64,000 bases of DNA, from the NCBI GenBank assembly GCA_035532735.1, contig DATKQM010000013.1, forward strand, positions 95,569-159,568. Direction: 5' to 3'. Source of the stretch: Chersky-840 sp035532735. GTDB lineage: Bacteria; Actinomycetota; Acidimicrobiia; Acidimicrobiales; UBA8190. Below the pieces are notes generated by a model, which was given only the letters and a program-made list of their open reading frames with translations, was not told where the DNA came from and searched no databases. Made by a program: the position numbers and the translations under genes. Below, piece after piece: positions 43,115-51,911 of the stretch (positions are counted from its first letter, which is position 1; each line of letters opens with the position of its first letter).

Positions 43115-44320
43115 TCAACTGCGGGGCACCGCCGACCAGGCCACGTCCTTGTCCAGGCGGGGCTCGCCAGGGAGGCCGAGGACGCGCTCGCCCAGGATGT
43201 TCCGCATGATCTCCGAGGTCCCGCCTTCGATGGAGTTGGCGCGAGAGCGAAGGAAGGTGTGGCGGGGGTCGGCCCCTCCGGAGAACACGGCCCGGTCGGG
43301 CCGGCGCATCTCGTAGTGCGTCGGAAAGAGCGTGCCTGTCATCCCCATGAGGTCGACGCAGAACTCGTAGACGCGCTTGTTGAGCTCGGCTCCCACCAGC
43401 TTGGCCACCGAGCCTTCGGGCCCCGGGGTGCCAGCGGTGCGCAGCGCCCGGGCCCGCATGTTGGTAAGTCGGGCCACCTCGGACTCCACCCAGAGCTCCA
43501 TGAGGCGGTTGCGCTGGGTCGTCGTCTTGTCGGCCTTGTCCTTCCAGATCCGAAGGGCCTCGTGAATAGGCCCGGAGCTGCGGGCCACGACGCCACCGCC
43601 GATGGCGACGCGCTCGTTCATCAAAGTCGTGGTGGCCACCCGCCATCCCGCGCCGACGGCATCGAGGCGATTGGCGTCGGGGATCCGGACGTCGGTGAAG
43701 AAGACCTCGTTGAACTCGGCTTCACCGGTGATCTGGCGGAGGGGGCGGACGTCGACCCCCGGAGCGTGCATGTCCACGATGAAGTAGGTGAGGCCCCGGT
43801 GCTTGGGGATGTCGGGGTCGGTGCGGGCCACGAGCAGTCCCCACCGGGCGGTGTGGGCCAGGGTGGTCCAAACCTTCTGGCCGTTGACGACCCACTCGTC
43901 GCCGTCGCGCACGGCCCGGGTGGCGAGCCCGGCCACGTCGGAGCCCGCCCCGGGCTCAGAGAAGAGCTGACACCAGACCTCCTCGCAGGTGAAGAGGGGG
44001 CGAAGGTAACGCTCGCGTTGCTCCTCGGTCCCATGGGTGAGGACCGTGGGTGCAGCCATGCCGTAGCCGATGACGTTGCGGTCCGCCTCGTTGGGCGCGT
44101 CGACGGCACGGAGCTCGCGCTCGACGACGCCCTGGAGATCGGGGCTCACCCCGAGGCCTCCCAGCCCGATCGGGAACGACACCCAGGCGAGGCCGGCGTC
44201 GAAGCGGGCGCCGAGGAACTCCACCGCCGGCGTGGAACCGGGGTCGTGCGTCGCGAGGAGGTCCTGGAGACGGGTGCGGACGAGGTCCTCGTCGGTCGTC
44301 AGAGTGTCGGTGGGAGGCAT
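43115..44320 (-). CDS. Acyl-CoA dehydrogenase
   Basis: The 401-residue enzyme shows WCQLFSEPGAGSDVAGL, VNGQKVWTTLAH and the catalytic Glu in NSIEGGTSEIMRNILGER. It is a close paralogue of the 25727-26980 protein (shared PGVDVRPL, FNEVF and DVRIPDANR segments). The N-terminal domain is short (about 100 residues before the FAD core). The ATG at 44320 is chosen over the longer frame because the extension is arginine/serine-rich. It leads the operon with the hydrolase. Confidence 0.92.
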   Translation of the reverse strand: MPPTDTLTTDEDLVRTRLQDLLATHDPGSTPAVEFLGARFDAGLAWVSFPIGLGGLGVSPDLQGVVERELRAVDAPNEADRNVIGYGMAAPTVLTHGTEEQRERYLRPLFTCEEVWCQLFSEPGAGSDVAGLATRAVRDGDEWVVNGQKVWTTLAHTARWGLLVARTDPDIPKHRGLTYFIVDMHAPGVDVRPLRQITGEAEFNEVFFTDVRIPDANRLDAVGAGWRVATTTLMNERVAIGGGVVARSSGPIHEALRIWKDKADKTTTQRNRLMELWVESEVARLTNMRARALRTAGTPGPEGSVAKLVGAELNKRVYEFCVDLMGMTGTLFPTHYEMRRPDRAVFSGGADPRHTFLRSRANSIEGGTSEIMRNILGERVLGLPGEPRLDKDVAWSAVPRS

Positions 44321-44377
44321 AGAGCCAACGTTATGGGACGGCGCGGGCGGGTGCCGGGGGAGGCCGTCCCGCCCACG

Positions 44378-44420
44378 CCTGTCCCTGTGTCGCCTCAGGC
44401 GGGCATTGTCACAGGACAGG
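44378..44420. promoter_or_regulatory. Long imperfect inverted repeat between divergent genes
   Basis: CCTGTCCCTGTG (44378-44389) is complementary to CACAGGACAGG (44410-44420) except for one bulged base. A smaller hairpin (CGCC-TCA-GGCG) lies in the loop. It sits between the divergent acyl-CoA dehydrogenase and methyltransferase starts and may be an operator or a leader structure. Confidence 0.45.
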
Positions 44421-44483
44421 TATCGGCCGGCGCCGGCCCGGCCTTGAACGGAGCCATCTTGAAGTGAGCCATAGAGTCGTTTC

Positions 44484-45317
44484 GTGGACGACGCACGGCG
44501 CGGGGACACCGAGGACGAGGTTTTCACCCAGAACAGGACGAGTTGGGACCAGCGGGTCCCGGTGCACGTCGCGTCGGAGTTCTACGACGTCGAGGGATGG
44601 CTGCGTGAGGGTCGGGGGCCGCGACCCCAGGAGGCGGCTGCGCTGGGCGATGTCTCGGGCCTCGACCTCGTCCACCTCCAGTGCCACTTCGGGCTCGACA
44701 CCTTGGCGTGGGCGCGCCTCGGGGCGCGGGTCACAGGCCTCGATTTCTCCGCGCCCGCCATCGAACAGGCTTGCGTCGTGGCTCAGCGGGCCGGGCTCGA
44801 GGAACGGGCCACGTTCGTGTGCGCCAACGTCTACGACGCCGTTGAGGCGCTCGACCACCAGACCTTCGATGTCGTCTATGTGAGCCTGGGCGCACTCTGC
44901 TGGTTGCCGAGCGTTGCCCGGTGGGCGTCTGTCGCCGCCGGGTTGGCGCGCCCGGGGGGACGGCTGCTCCTTCACGACGTGCACCCGCTGTCGGACGCGC
45001 TCAGCGACGACGAGCTCGTCCTCGAGCACACCTACTTCGAAGAGCCCGAGCCTTACATCGACGACTCGGGTGTCACCTACACCGACGCGACGTATTCGGT
45101 GTCGATGGAGCGGAATTACTCCTGGAACCACAGCCTGGGGGAGATCGTCACCGCCGTCATCGACCACGGCTTCGTCCTCGAAGGTCTCGAGGAGCACGAC
45201 TGGACGTCGTTCGCCCGGTTCCCGTGGCTCGTGCGTGAAGGGGATCAGCGCTACGTCCTCCCGCCCGGCCGACCCCGGATACCCCTCAGCTTCAGTCTCA
45301 GCGCCCGGCGTTTGTAG
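44484..45317 (+). CDS. Class I SAM-dependent methyltransferase
   Basis: The 277-residue protein has motif I modified as DLVHLQCHFGLDTLAWARLG and motif II as VTGLDFSAPAIEQA. FDVVYVSLGALCWLPSV corresponds to the post-motif region. LQCHFGxD-type methyltransferases are widespread, with unknown small-molecule substrates. The N-terminal part (TQNRTSWDQRVPVHVASEFYD) is also family-typical. It starts a rightward pair with the crotonase. Confidence 0.85.
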   Translation: MDDARRGDTEDEVFTQNRTSWDQRVPVHVASEFYDVEGWLREGRGPRPQEAAALGDVSGLDLVHLQCHFGLDTLAWARLGARVTGLDFSAPAIEQACVVAQRAGLEERATFVCANVYDAVEALDHQTFDVVYVSLGALCWLPSVARWASVAAGLARPGGRLLLHDVHPLSDALSDDELVLEHTYFEEPEPYIDDSGVTYTDATYSVSMERNYSWNHSLGEIVTAVIDHGFVLEGLEEHDWTSFARFPWLVREGDQRYVLPPGRPRIPLSFSLSARRL

Positions 45318-45375
45318 AGTCAGGCCCGCGTCGGTCACCACCGGGGCATCGAGGCCGAGCCGACGGGAGGGTGAC

Positions 45376-46221
45376 GTGGAGCGAGTGGAGTTCGAGACGA
45401 TCGTCTACGAGAAGGACGGGGGGGTGGCCCGGATCGTCCTCAACACTCCGGACAAGGCCAACATCCAGACCGCGCAGCAGGTCTGGGACATGGACGAGGC
45501 CCTCGTCCTCGCCGACGATGACGACGACGTCAAGGTGCTCGTGCTCAAGGCCAACGGGGAAGGGTTCTGCGCCGGGCACGCCATCGTCGGCATCGACGAG
45601 ATGCCCGAGGTCTACCCGACCACCGGACCGACACCCGAACGGACATGGAGGCGGCATCACCAGGGACTGTTCTTGTGGCCGCCGCTGCGGTTGTGGGAGT
45701 TCCCGAAGGCGACGATCGCACAGGTGCACGGCTACTGCGTCGGGGGCGGCACCGTCTACGGACTGCTCACCGACCTCACCATCGTGTCCGAAGACGCCTA
45801 CTTCCAGATGCCGCTGCCCCAGGGCTTCGGACTGCCGGGTGCTCAGACCATGATCGAGCCTTGGGTCCTCATGAACTTCAAGCGCGCCGCGGAGTACCTG
45901 TTCCTGGCACCGACCATCAGCGCCACCCAGGCCCTCGACTGGGGGATGGTGAACCGGATCGTGCCCCGGGCCGATCTCGACGAGACGGTGGAGGAGCTCG
46001 CGGCGACCATCGCCAAGATGCCGCTCACCACCATCCTCGCCACTAAGCAGGGCCTCACCCGGGCGTGGGAGATGATGGGGATGCGGATGCACCTCCAGCA
46101 GTCCACCGACCTGGTGGCGCTGTGCACGGGGGCGACCGACGTGCGGAAGTACATGGCGTCGCTCGGGGGAAAGCGGCCGCGCCAGCAGGCCGCTGGTCAC
46201 GCTGTCTCAGACTCGGAATGA
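45376..46221 (+). CDS. Crotonase-superfamily protein without the two hydratase glutamates
   Basis: The 281-residue protein has the crotonase fold (VLVLKANGEGFCAGHAI; VHGYCVGGGTVYGLLTDL). Where enoyl-CoA hydratases have Glu, it has Val/Tyr (GGGTVYGLL) and Gln (MPLPQGFGLPG). A hydratase reaction is therefore unlikely; an isomerase, hydrolase or C-C lyase role is possible. The GTG at 45376 is preceded by GGGAGG. It converges with the thioesterase gene, 13 bases apart. Confidence 0.83.
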   Translation: MERVEFETIVYEKDGGVARIVLNTPDKANIQTAQQVWDMDEALVLADDDDDVKVLVLKANGEGFCAGHAIVGIDEMPEVYPTTGPTPERTWRRHHQGLFLWPPLRLWEFPKATIAQVHGYCVGGGTVYGLLTDLTIVSEDAYFQMPLPQGFGLPGAQTMIEPWVLMNFKRAAEYLFLAPTISATQALDWGMVNRIVPRADLDETVEELAATIAKMPLTTILATKQGLTRAWEMMGMRMHLQQSTDLVALCTGATDVRKYMASLGGKRPRQQAAGHAVSDSE

Positions 46222-46234
46222 CAGAGTCGGAGAT

Positions 46235-47074
46235 CTAGGCGCGGCGCTCGACGAGGAGGCTCTGGAGCGACCGCCCGATGGGACCGTGGATGTCCCACAA
46301 TGCGGATTGGGCCAGGCCCGCTCCGGGGATGCCGATCTTGGTGGAGGAGTCGAGGCACACCCACTCCCCGATGGGGGGTCGATGGATGTACACGGTGAGG
46401 TCGGGATTGATGAAGACGTAGTGGGCGAAGTCGAGCTCCGAGCTCACCCCGTTGCCGAAGTCGGAGGCGGCCACCACCCGCTGCAGCGGCGTGGGCTCCT
46501 CGCCGGGCACCACCGGAACGGCCAACCGCACCCACACCGTGGCAGGCCCCCGCCCGTCGAACTCTCCGGCCACGTAAACAAGCTGCGCGCCGGCGTTGTG
46601 GAAGGCCCGGTAGGCACCGATCGGAGAGCGAGAGCCGTATCCACGGTGATGCGCCGGCGGTGCGCCGGGGTCGACGCCGGGAACCGGGCCCGCTCCGACT
46701 GCATCGCTTCCGGGGAAATCGGGTGCATCGGGGCCCGTCGGTTGCAGCCTTACCCGCAGCGCCCGTCCCCACGCCACGTCGCGATCGCCACTCGAGATGC
46801 GAGCCTCGACCAGCTGGACCTTGCGACCGGGCCGTGACACCGACGCCGAGACCGACAATGCTGCCAGGGGAACGGGCCGAAGGAGCTCGACGGTGAGCCG
46901 GGTGACGTGCATGGGCTCGTCGGTGGGGACCTCTTCGACGGCTCGAGCGAGCAGGGCGGCCACCGGTCCGCCGTGGAGCGCGTCGGGCGACCACGGGCCG
47001 CGGGAGAATTCGGTGGGGACGATGTGCTCCCCTTCGGGTTGGAAGAGCGCGTCGTCGGGTCCGGGCACAGTCAC
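46235..47074 (-). CDS. Acyl-CoA thioesterase, TesB-like double hotdog
   Basis: The 279-residue protein shows two hotdog halves. The first contains TEFSRGPWSPDALHGGPVAALLARAV and the second ASDFGNGVSSELDFAHYVFINPDL with a final IGEWVCLDSSTKIG. It would hydrolyse acyl-CoA at the end of the pathway or relieve CoA sequestration. The GTG start overlaps the SDR stop, making it the last gene of the leftward operon from 50658. Confidence 0.83.
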   Translation of the reverse strand: MTVPGPDDALFQPEGEHIVPTEFSRGPWSPDALHGGPVAALLARAVEEVPTDEPMHVTRLTVELLRPVPLAALSVSASVSRPGRKVQLVEARISSGDRDVAWGRALRVRLQPTGPDAPDFPGSDAVGAGPVPGVDPGAPPAHHRGYGSRSPIGAYRAFHNAGAQLVYVAGEFDGRGPATVWVRLAVPVVPGEEPTPLQRVVAASDFGNGVSSELDFAHYVFINPDLTVYIHRPPIGEWVCLDSSTKIGIPGAGLAQSALWDIHGPIGRSLQSLLVERRA

Positions 47075-47964
47075 GGCTCGGGGGCCTCGAGGCGGTCGAG
47101 CACCCAGGAGGGAGGCCGGGCCGTGAACCCGTCGTCGGGCCAGTCCATCCACCCCGACATGGCCAGGGCTCCGCCGTCGGGGTGCAAGGTCGTGCCCGTG
47201 ATGTAGGACGACAGCTCCGAGGCCAGGAAGAGCACGCAGTTGCCCACGTCACTGACCTCACCCTTGCGGCGCAGGGGGATGGTGAGAAAGTCGCCGGGGT
47301 CGGTGCCCTCCCCCGCGGCGGCGGCGCGTTGTCCCGCTGATCCGGCCCGTCCGGCCACGCCGGCCAGCCCGGCCGTGGGCACGAAGTCCGGGGCCACGCA
47401 GTTGATCCGGATCCCCGCCGACCCGAGCTCGACCGCCAGCGTCCGGGTGAGATGGGTCACCGCCGCCTTCATGGCCGCGTAGACGGCGTAGCCGGGTGCG
47501 GCCCGGTGTGCCTCGATGGACGTGATGGTGATGATGCTCCCGCCCCGCCCCGACGCGGTCATCGGCAAGGCGGCCCGTTGGGTGGCGTCGACGACCCAGG
47601 TGAAGTTGGTCCGCACCAGCGCGTCGCGACCTTTGGCGCTCACGTCGGTGAAGGCGGCCCGGAACGTTCCCCCCACCACGTTGACGAGGATGTCGAGGCG
47701 TCCGAAAGATGCATCACATGCGTCGAAGAGCGTCGCCAACGCGTCGGGGTCGCGCACGTCGGTGACCGACTCGACGACTTCGACACCGTGGGACCGCGCT
47801 TCGGTGGCCGTCGTGCGCAGCGAGTCGACATCGGTGTCGGCGAGGGCCAATGCCACCCCGGCCCGGGCCAGGTCGAGGGCGCTGGCCCGACCCAGTCCGC
47901 CACCGCCCCCCGCCACCACGGCGACCTTGCCGGCCAGACCGGCGCGCTCGTCGAGGAACGACAA
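47071..47964 (-). CDS. Short-chain dehydrogenase/reductase
   Basis: The 297-residue protein has the NAD(P) loop VVAGGGGGLGRASALDLARA (about residues 16-35), NVVGG, the catalytic Ser in ITSIEAH and YAVYAAMK (YxxxK). INCVAPDFVPT follows. Within a beta-oxidation operon it probably acts as 3-hydroxyacyl-CoA or hydroxysteroid-type dehydrogenase. The start is a TTG, 15 bases after the thiolase stop. It has a longer than usual loop (about residues 200-220, Ala/Gly-rich). Confidence 0.86.
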   Translation of the reverse strand: MSFLDERAGLAGKVAVVAGGGGGLGRASALDLARAGVALALADTDVDSLRTTATEARSHGVEVVESVTDVRDPDALATLFDACDASFGRLDILVNVVGGTFRAAFTDVSAKGRDALVRTNFTWVVDATQRAALPMTASGRGGSIITITSIEAHRAAPGYAVYAAMKAAVTHLTRTLAVELGSAGIRINCVAPDFVPTAGLAGVAGRAGSAGQRAAAAGEGTDPGDFLTIPLRRKGEVSDVGNCVLFLASELSSYITGTTLHPDGGALAMSGWMDWPDDGFTARPPSWVLDRLEAPEP

Positions 47965-47979
47965 CGGGTTCAGTCGATC

Positions 47980-49170
47980 TCAGTCGCGCTCGGTGCCGAC
48001 CACGGACACGAACGACACCATCTCGCCCGGATAGCCACCCAGGTTGTGGGTGAGCGCCAAGGTCCGCCCGTTGTCGATCTGGCGCTCAGGGGTGGCCTCG
48101 CCCCGTAACTGGAGCCAGCACTCGAAGAACATCCGCAGGCCCGACGCCCCGACCGGATGCCCGAAGCTCTTGAGCCCTCCGTCAGGATTGACCGGCAGCT
48201 CGCCGTGAAGGTCGAAGGTGCCGGCGAGGACCTCCTTCCACGCCGTGCCCCGGCCCGCGAACCCGAGGTCCTCCATGAGCACGAGCTCGGTGGGGGTGAA
48301 GCAGTCATGGACCTCGGCCATGGCCAGCTGCCGACGGGGGTCGGTGATGCCCGCTTGGAGATAGGCGTCGGCCGCCGCCGCCTCGCACTCGGGGAAGTGG
48401 GTGTAGTCGTAGCCGGGGTCGATGAGCCCCGAGCCGTTGCCCGCCGCGAATGACAGGGCCTTGATGTAGAGGGGCTTGTCGGTGTAGCGGAGCGCGTCCT
48501 CGGCCCGCACCACGATGGCGGCCGCAGCCCCGTCCGCCACCCCCGCGCAGTCGAACACTCCCAGCCGTCCCGCCACCCGCGGTGACTTGAGGACGGTCTC
48601 CTTGGTGATCTCGCGTCGGAACTGGGCCCGGGGGTTGCGGGCCCCGTTGAAGTGGTTCTTGACCGAGATGGTGGCGAGGACGTCGGTCATCTGGTCCTCG
48701 TCCACGCCGTACTTCTCGGCGTAGGCCGGCGCCACCATCGAGAACATGGCCGCGGCGGTGAGGGTCCGGGCTGTGCCGTCGTTGGGCGCGCCCGCCGCGT
48801 TGAGGCCCTGGTAACCGCTGTCTTTGACCTTCTCCGCACCCACGGCCATACCGATGTCATAGGCGCCCGAGGCCACGGCGTAGGCGGCGGCGCGCAGCGC
48901 TTCGGATCCGGTGGTGCAGTAATTCTCGACCCGGGTGACGGGCTTGTTGTCGAGCTGGAGGGGTCGGGCCAAGGTGATGCCGCTCATCCCGGACTGAGCG
49001 GTGCCGAACCAGTAGGCGTCCACCTCCTCCTTGGTGACGCCGGCCGAGGTGAAGGCCTCGGTGGACGCGTCCACGATGAGGTCGTCGAGGCCCCGGTCCC
49101 AGTGCTCGCCGAAGGCGGTGCAGCCCATACCGACGATGGCCACCCGGTCGCGGATCCCGTGCGATGCCAT
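47980..49170 (-). CDS. Thiolase of the SCP-x/lipid-transfer type
   Basis: Cleaves 3-ketoacyl-CoA or catalyses retro-aldol cleavage in relatives such as Ltp2. The 396-residue protein keeps the nucleophile Cys85 (VENYCTTGSEALR), the HDCF segment (MAEVHDCFTPTELV) and the final FGHPVGASGLRM. The usual C-terminal CxG cysteine is missing, as in SCP-x thiolases. A strong ribosome site (GAGGAGGAG) precedes the ATG. It lies 24 bases after the HMG-CoA-synthase/OB fusion, whose OB domain may be its partner. Confidence 0.9.
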   Translation of the reverse strand: MASHGIRDRVAIVGMGCTAFGEHWDRGLDDLIVDASTEAFTSAGVTKEEVDAYWFGTAQSGMSGITLARPLQLDNKPVTRVENYCTTGSEALRAAAYAVASGAYDIGMAVGAEKVKDSGYQGLNAAGAPNDGTARTLTAAAMFSMVAPAYAEKYGVDEDQMTDVLATISVKNHFNGARNPRAQFRREITKETVLKSPRVAGRLGVFDCAGVADGAAAAIVVRAEDALRYTDKPLYIKALSFAAGNGSGLIDPGYDYTHFPECEAAAADAYLQAGITDPRRQLAMAEVHDCFTPTELVLMEDLGFAGRGTAWKEVLAGTFDLHGELPVNPDGGLKSFGHPVGASGLRMFFECWLQLRGEATPERQIDNGRTLALTHNLGGYPGEMVSFVSVVGTERD

Positions 49171-49194
49171 GGGTCTCCTCCTCGCCTCGTCTGT

Positions 49195-50658
49195 TCAGCT
49201 CTGGAGCGCGGGCGCCGCGGGTGAGGCCGCGGGGCGCGCCTTCCAGAAGTAGTCATGGATGCCATCGGCGCTGTAGAGACGTCGGAAGGTCATCTCGACG
49301 CGGTCCCCGATGTGGACGGCGTCGGCGTCGACGTCGGTCAGCTCCACCGGGAACCGGCCTCCGCCTTCGAAGTCCACCACCGCGAACACGATGGGCGGGC
49401 TCGGCGAATAGGCGAGGCGGTCCACCGTGAAGGTCACCACGGTGCCGACGAGGTCGGCCATGGCCGCGGGCTCCATGTCGTCGACGGCGCCGCCCACCAT
49501 CGACACGCGCGCCGGGGGCATGTGCACGGCCCCGCTGGTCCGATCGCGTGATCCCACGAACCCGAATTTCCACGACTCGCTGCGCCAGGCGGCGGGGCCC
49601 GAGACCCGTTGGGGCTCGGGCCGCCGCGGCGGTTCGGGGCTCACCATGCCCCGCCACGACAGGAACTTCCCGTAGCGCAGGGCCGCGCCTCGCTCGACCT
49701 GGGTCGTCACCGGACGGGGCGGGGCCCACGAGGCGATGGCGTCGGTCGTCCGGAAGACGAGGACGTCGGCCCCGTCGGCAAGATGGACCAGGGCCACGGT
49801 CTCGCCGGGCCCGGCGGTCTCGAGCACCGACGTCAACACCAAACCGGGATGGGCGGTGCCGGACTGGCCCACCGAGGCGGAGAGATCGTCGGCGGCCGCG
49901 TCCGGTCGGATGCCGAGGTTGGCGGTGAGCGCCTTGGTGGCCCGGGAGTGCATGCCGGTCACCACCACGTGGTCGACGTCGGCTGCCTCGATCCCGACGG
50001 CCTTGAGCGCGCGCGACCACGCGTCGAGCCCGAGGGCGAGGTAGCGGGTCTCGCCGAAGCGCTCCTCCCACACCTTGGACCGGCGCTCGCCCGGGGCCCG
50101 CCAGCGGTCCAGGATCTCGTCGGTGGCCGACGCGCCGCCCAGATAGCGCGCCACCACGGGTGCGCCGGGGCTGTCCTCGCCGACCATGAACGCGGCGGCG
50201 GCGTCTCCACCGGCCGACTCGTCTGGTCCCCCGGGCAGGCCGTCGCGCTGATCCGCCATGACGACGAGCGTCGTGGTCGTCCCGGTGAGCGCGCTCAGCA
50301 GTGCCCCCACCCCCGATCGCAGGGCGCCGCCGAAGTCGAGCGCGGGGACCTCAGAGGAGAGTCGCAGTGCGGCGTGCAGCGCGGTGGCGTTGGTCTTGTC
50401 GAGATAGGCGGGCGAGGCGGTGGCGAACCACAGGGCCCCGAGGGCCACGGCCGGGGCACCGCGCAGGGCAGTCCGGGCCGCTTCGACCCCCATGGTGGTG
50501 GTGTCCTCGTCGTGGGAGGCCACCGCCCGGGCTCCCTTGCCGCCGCCCGAGCCGAGGAATTCGGTGACCTCGGCACGCTGGAGCCGGGCCCGTGGCACAT
50601 AGGCCCCGGCGCTCACGATCCCTCGGACCTGCTCACCTGACCCCGGCGCACCCGGCAC
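49195..50658 (-). CDS. HMG-CoA synthase-like protein fused to an OB-fold (DUF35) domain
   Basis: The 487-residue protein has a thiolase-fold HMG-CoA synthase-like part (about residues 10-340; GIVSAGAYVPRARLQ; DEDTTTMGVEAARTAL). A DUF35-type OB domain follows (about 360-475; VDRLAYSPSPPIVFAVVDFE; IGDRVEMTFRRLY). The active Cys is replaced by Leu113 (GGALRSGVG), while a His is retained (His237 in GMHSRATKAL). The zinc-ribbon cysteines that usually precede the OB fold are absent. In archaea a thiolase, an HMG-CoA synthase and DUF35 form one complex; here the order fused synthase/OB then thiolase looks similar, but catalysis by this half is doubtful. First gene of the leftward operon; GTG start. 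Confidence 0.83.
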   Translation of the reverse strand: MPGAPGSGEQVRGIVSAGAYVPRARLQRAEVTEFLGSGGGKGARAVASHDEDTTTMGVEAARTALRGAPAVALGALWFATASPAYLDKTNATALHAALRLSSEVPALDFGGALRSGVGALLSALTGTTTTLVVMADQRDGLPGGPDESAGGDAAAAFMVGEDSPGAPVVARYLGGASATDEILDRWRAPGERRSKVWEERFGETRYLALGLDAWSRALKAVGIEAADVDHVVVTGMHSRATKALTANLGIRPDAAADDLSASVGQSGTAHPGLVLTSVLETAGPGETVALVHLADGADVLVFRTTDAIASWAPPRPVTTQVERGAALRYGKFLSWRGMVSPEPPRRPEPQRVSGPAAWRSESWKFGFVGSRDRTSGAVHMPPARVSMVGGAVDDMEPAAMADLVGTVVTFTVDRLAYSPSPPIVFAVVDFEGGGRFPVELTDVDADAVHIGDRVEMTFRRLYSADGIHDYFWKARPAASPAAPALQS

Positions 50659-50682
50659 GGCGGCGATGGTAGCCGATACGAT

Positions 50683-50697
50683 CTGACGACCAGTCAG
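50683..50697. promoter_or_regulatory. Putative TetR operator, shortened copy 3
   Basis: CTGACGACCAGTCAG is the inverted repeat CTGAC-N5-GTCAG. It matches copies 1 and 2 apart from one missing centre base and two or three changes. It lies in the 74-bp gap between the divergent HMG-CoA-synthase-like and acyl-CoA dehydrogenase genes, so one repressor could close both promoters. Confidence 0.6.
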
Positions 50698-50732
50698 GAA
50701 TCTCGCCCCGAAGGCACCGGAAAGGCAGCGGT

Positions 50733-51911
50733 ATGGACTTCGAGTTCTCCCCTGAGCAGCTCTCCTTCGTCGCCGAGGTCGAGCGCTTCCTCGACGACCA
50801 CGACGACCCCGAGGTCTTCGACGTCACCCGGGAGAACATGGCCCAGATCGTCGACACCCCGGCCCGGCGGGCCTTCATGGCCGAGATGGGTGAGCAGGGC
50901 TGGCTCGGGATCACCTGGCCCAAGGAGTACGGAGGCCAGGAGGGCGACGGCGTCTACGAGTACCTCTTGAACGAGTCCCTGGCCCGTCGGGGCGGTCCCC
51001 AGATCGGCAAAGGCGTCGGGATCGTGGGCAAGACGATCATCCGCCACGGGAGCAAGCGGCTCAAGGACGAGTTCCTGCCCAAGATCCTCCGCAACGAGGT
51101 GGAGTTCGCCGTGGGGTACTCCGAGCCCAACGCCGGGTCCGACGCGGCCTCGATGCAGTTGAAGGCCACGCGCGATGGCGACGGTTGGCGGCTCAACGGA
51201 CAGAAGACCTGGACCACCTCGGCGCACTTCGCCGAGTGGTACTGGGTGGGGGCCCGCACCGACCCGAGCTCCAAGCACTCGGGCATCACGCTCTTCCTCG
51301 TCCCCCTCGACCAACCGGGCATCACCATCAACGCCATCTGGACCATGGGGGACGAGCGCACCAACGAGGTCCACCTCGACAACGTCTTCGTGCCCGACGA
51401 CTACGTCGTGGGTGAGCTCAACCACGGCTTCCAGTACATCTCCGAGGCCCTCGACCTCGAGCGGTTCACGATGTTCACCTTCTCTCCCATCGGCCAGCGC
51501 CTCGACCTGCTCTGTGAGTACGTGACGGGGGCGACGCGCGACGGCCGTCGGCTCAAGGACGACCCGGTCATCCGGAACCGCATCGCCGAGCTCGCCACCC
51601 AGGCCGAGGTGGCCCGTGTCCTCGGGTTGCGGTTCGTCAACGAGTCCCAGAAGGGTGGTGCCGCGCCGACCACCCACGCGTCGGAGTACAAGCTCTGTGC
51701 CACCGAGCTGTCGCGCCGGCTGGCCGACGCCTCCATGGACATCGCCGGTCCGGGCTCGCAGCTGCGGGTGAAGACGACCGGAGCCCCCATGGAGGGCCGG
51801 GCCGAGTCGACCTACCGTTACACCGTCATCGACACCATCGGCGGCGGCACCTCGGAGATCCAGAAGAACATCATCGCCCGCCGACGTCTCGGTCTCCCCA
51901 AGAACTTCTGA
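50733..51911 (+). CDS. Acyl-CoA dehydrogenase, probable subunit of a heteromeric enzyme
   Basis: The 392-residue protein has MDFEFSPEQLSFVAEVERFL at the start and the FAD segment VGYSEPNAGSDAASMQLKA. The C-terminal motif reads IGGGTSEIQKNI, with Gly370 in place of the canonical Glu. Such proteins in actinobacteria (FadE26-29 type) pair with a second, different subunit to make alpha2beta2 dehydrogenases for bulky acyl-CoAs, with the base elsewhere. The partner is probably the gene at 54153. The CoA-transferase start overlaps its stop (TGATG). The operator lies 35 bases upstream. Confidence 0.9.
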   Translation: MDFEFSPEQLSFVAEVERFLDDHDDPEVFDVTRENMAQIVDTPARRAFMAEMGEQGWLGITWPKEYGGQEGDGVYEYLLNESLARRGGPQIGKGVGIVGKTIIRHGSKRLKDEFLPKILRNEVEFAVGYSEPNAGSDAASMQLKATRDGDGWRLNGQKTWTTSAHFAEWYWVGARTDPSSKHSGITLFLVPLDQPGITINAIWTMGDERTNEVHLDNVFVPDDYVVGELNHGFQYISEALDLERFTMFTFSPIGQRLDLLCEYVTGATRDGRRLKDDPVIRNRIAELATQAEVARVLGLRFVNESQKGGAAPTTHASEYKLCATELSRRLADASMDIAGPGSQLRVKTTGAPMEGRAESTYRYTVIDTIGGGTSEIQKNIIARRRLGLPKNF

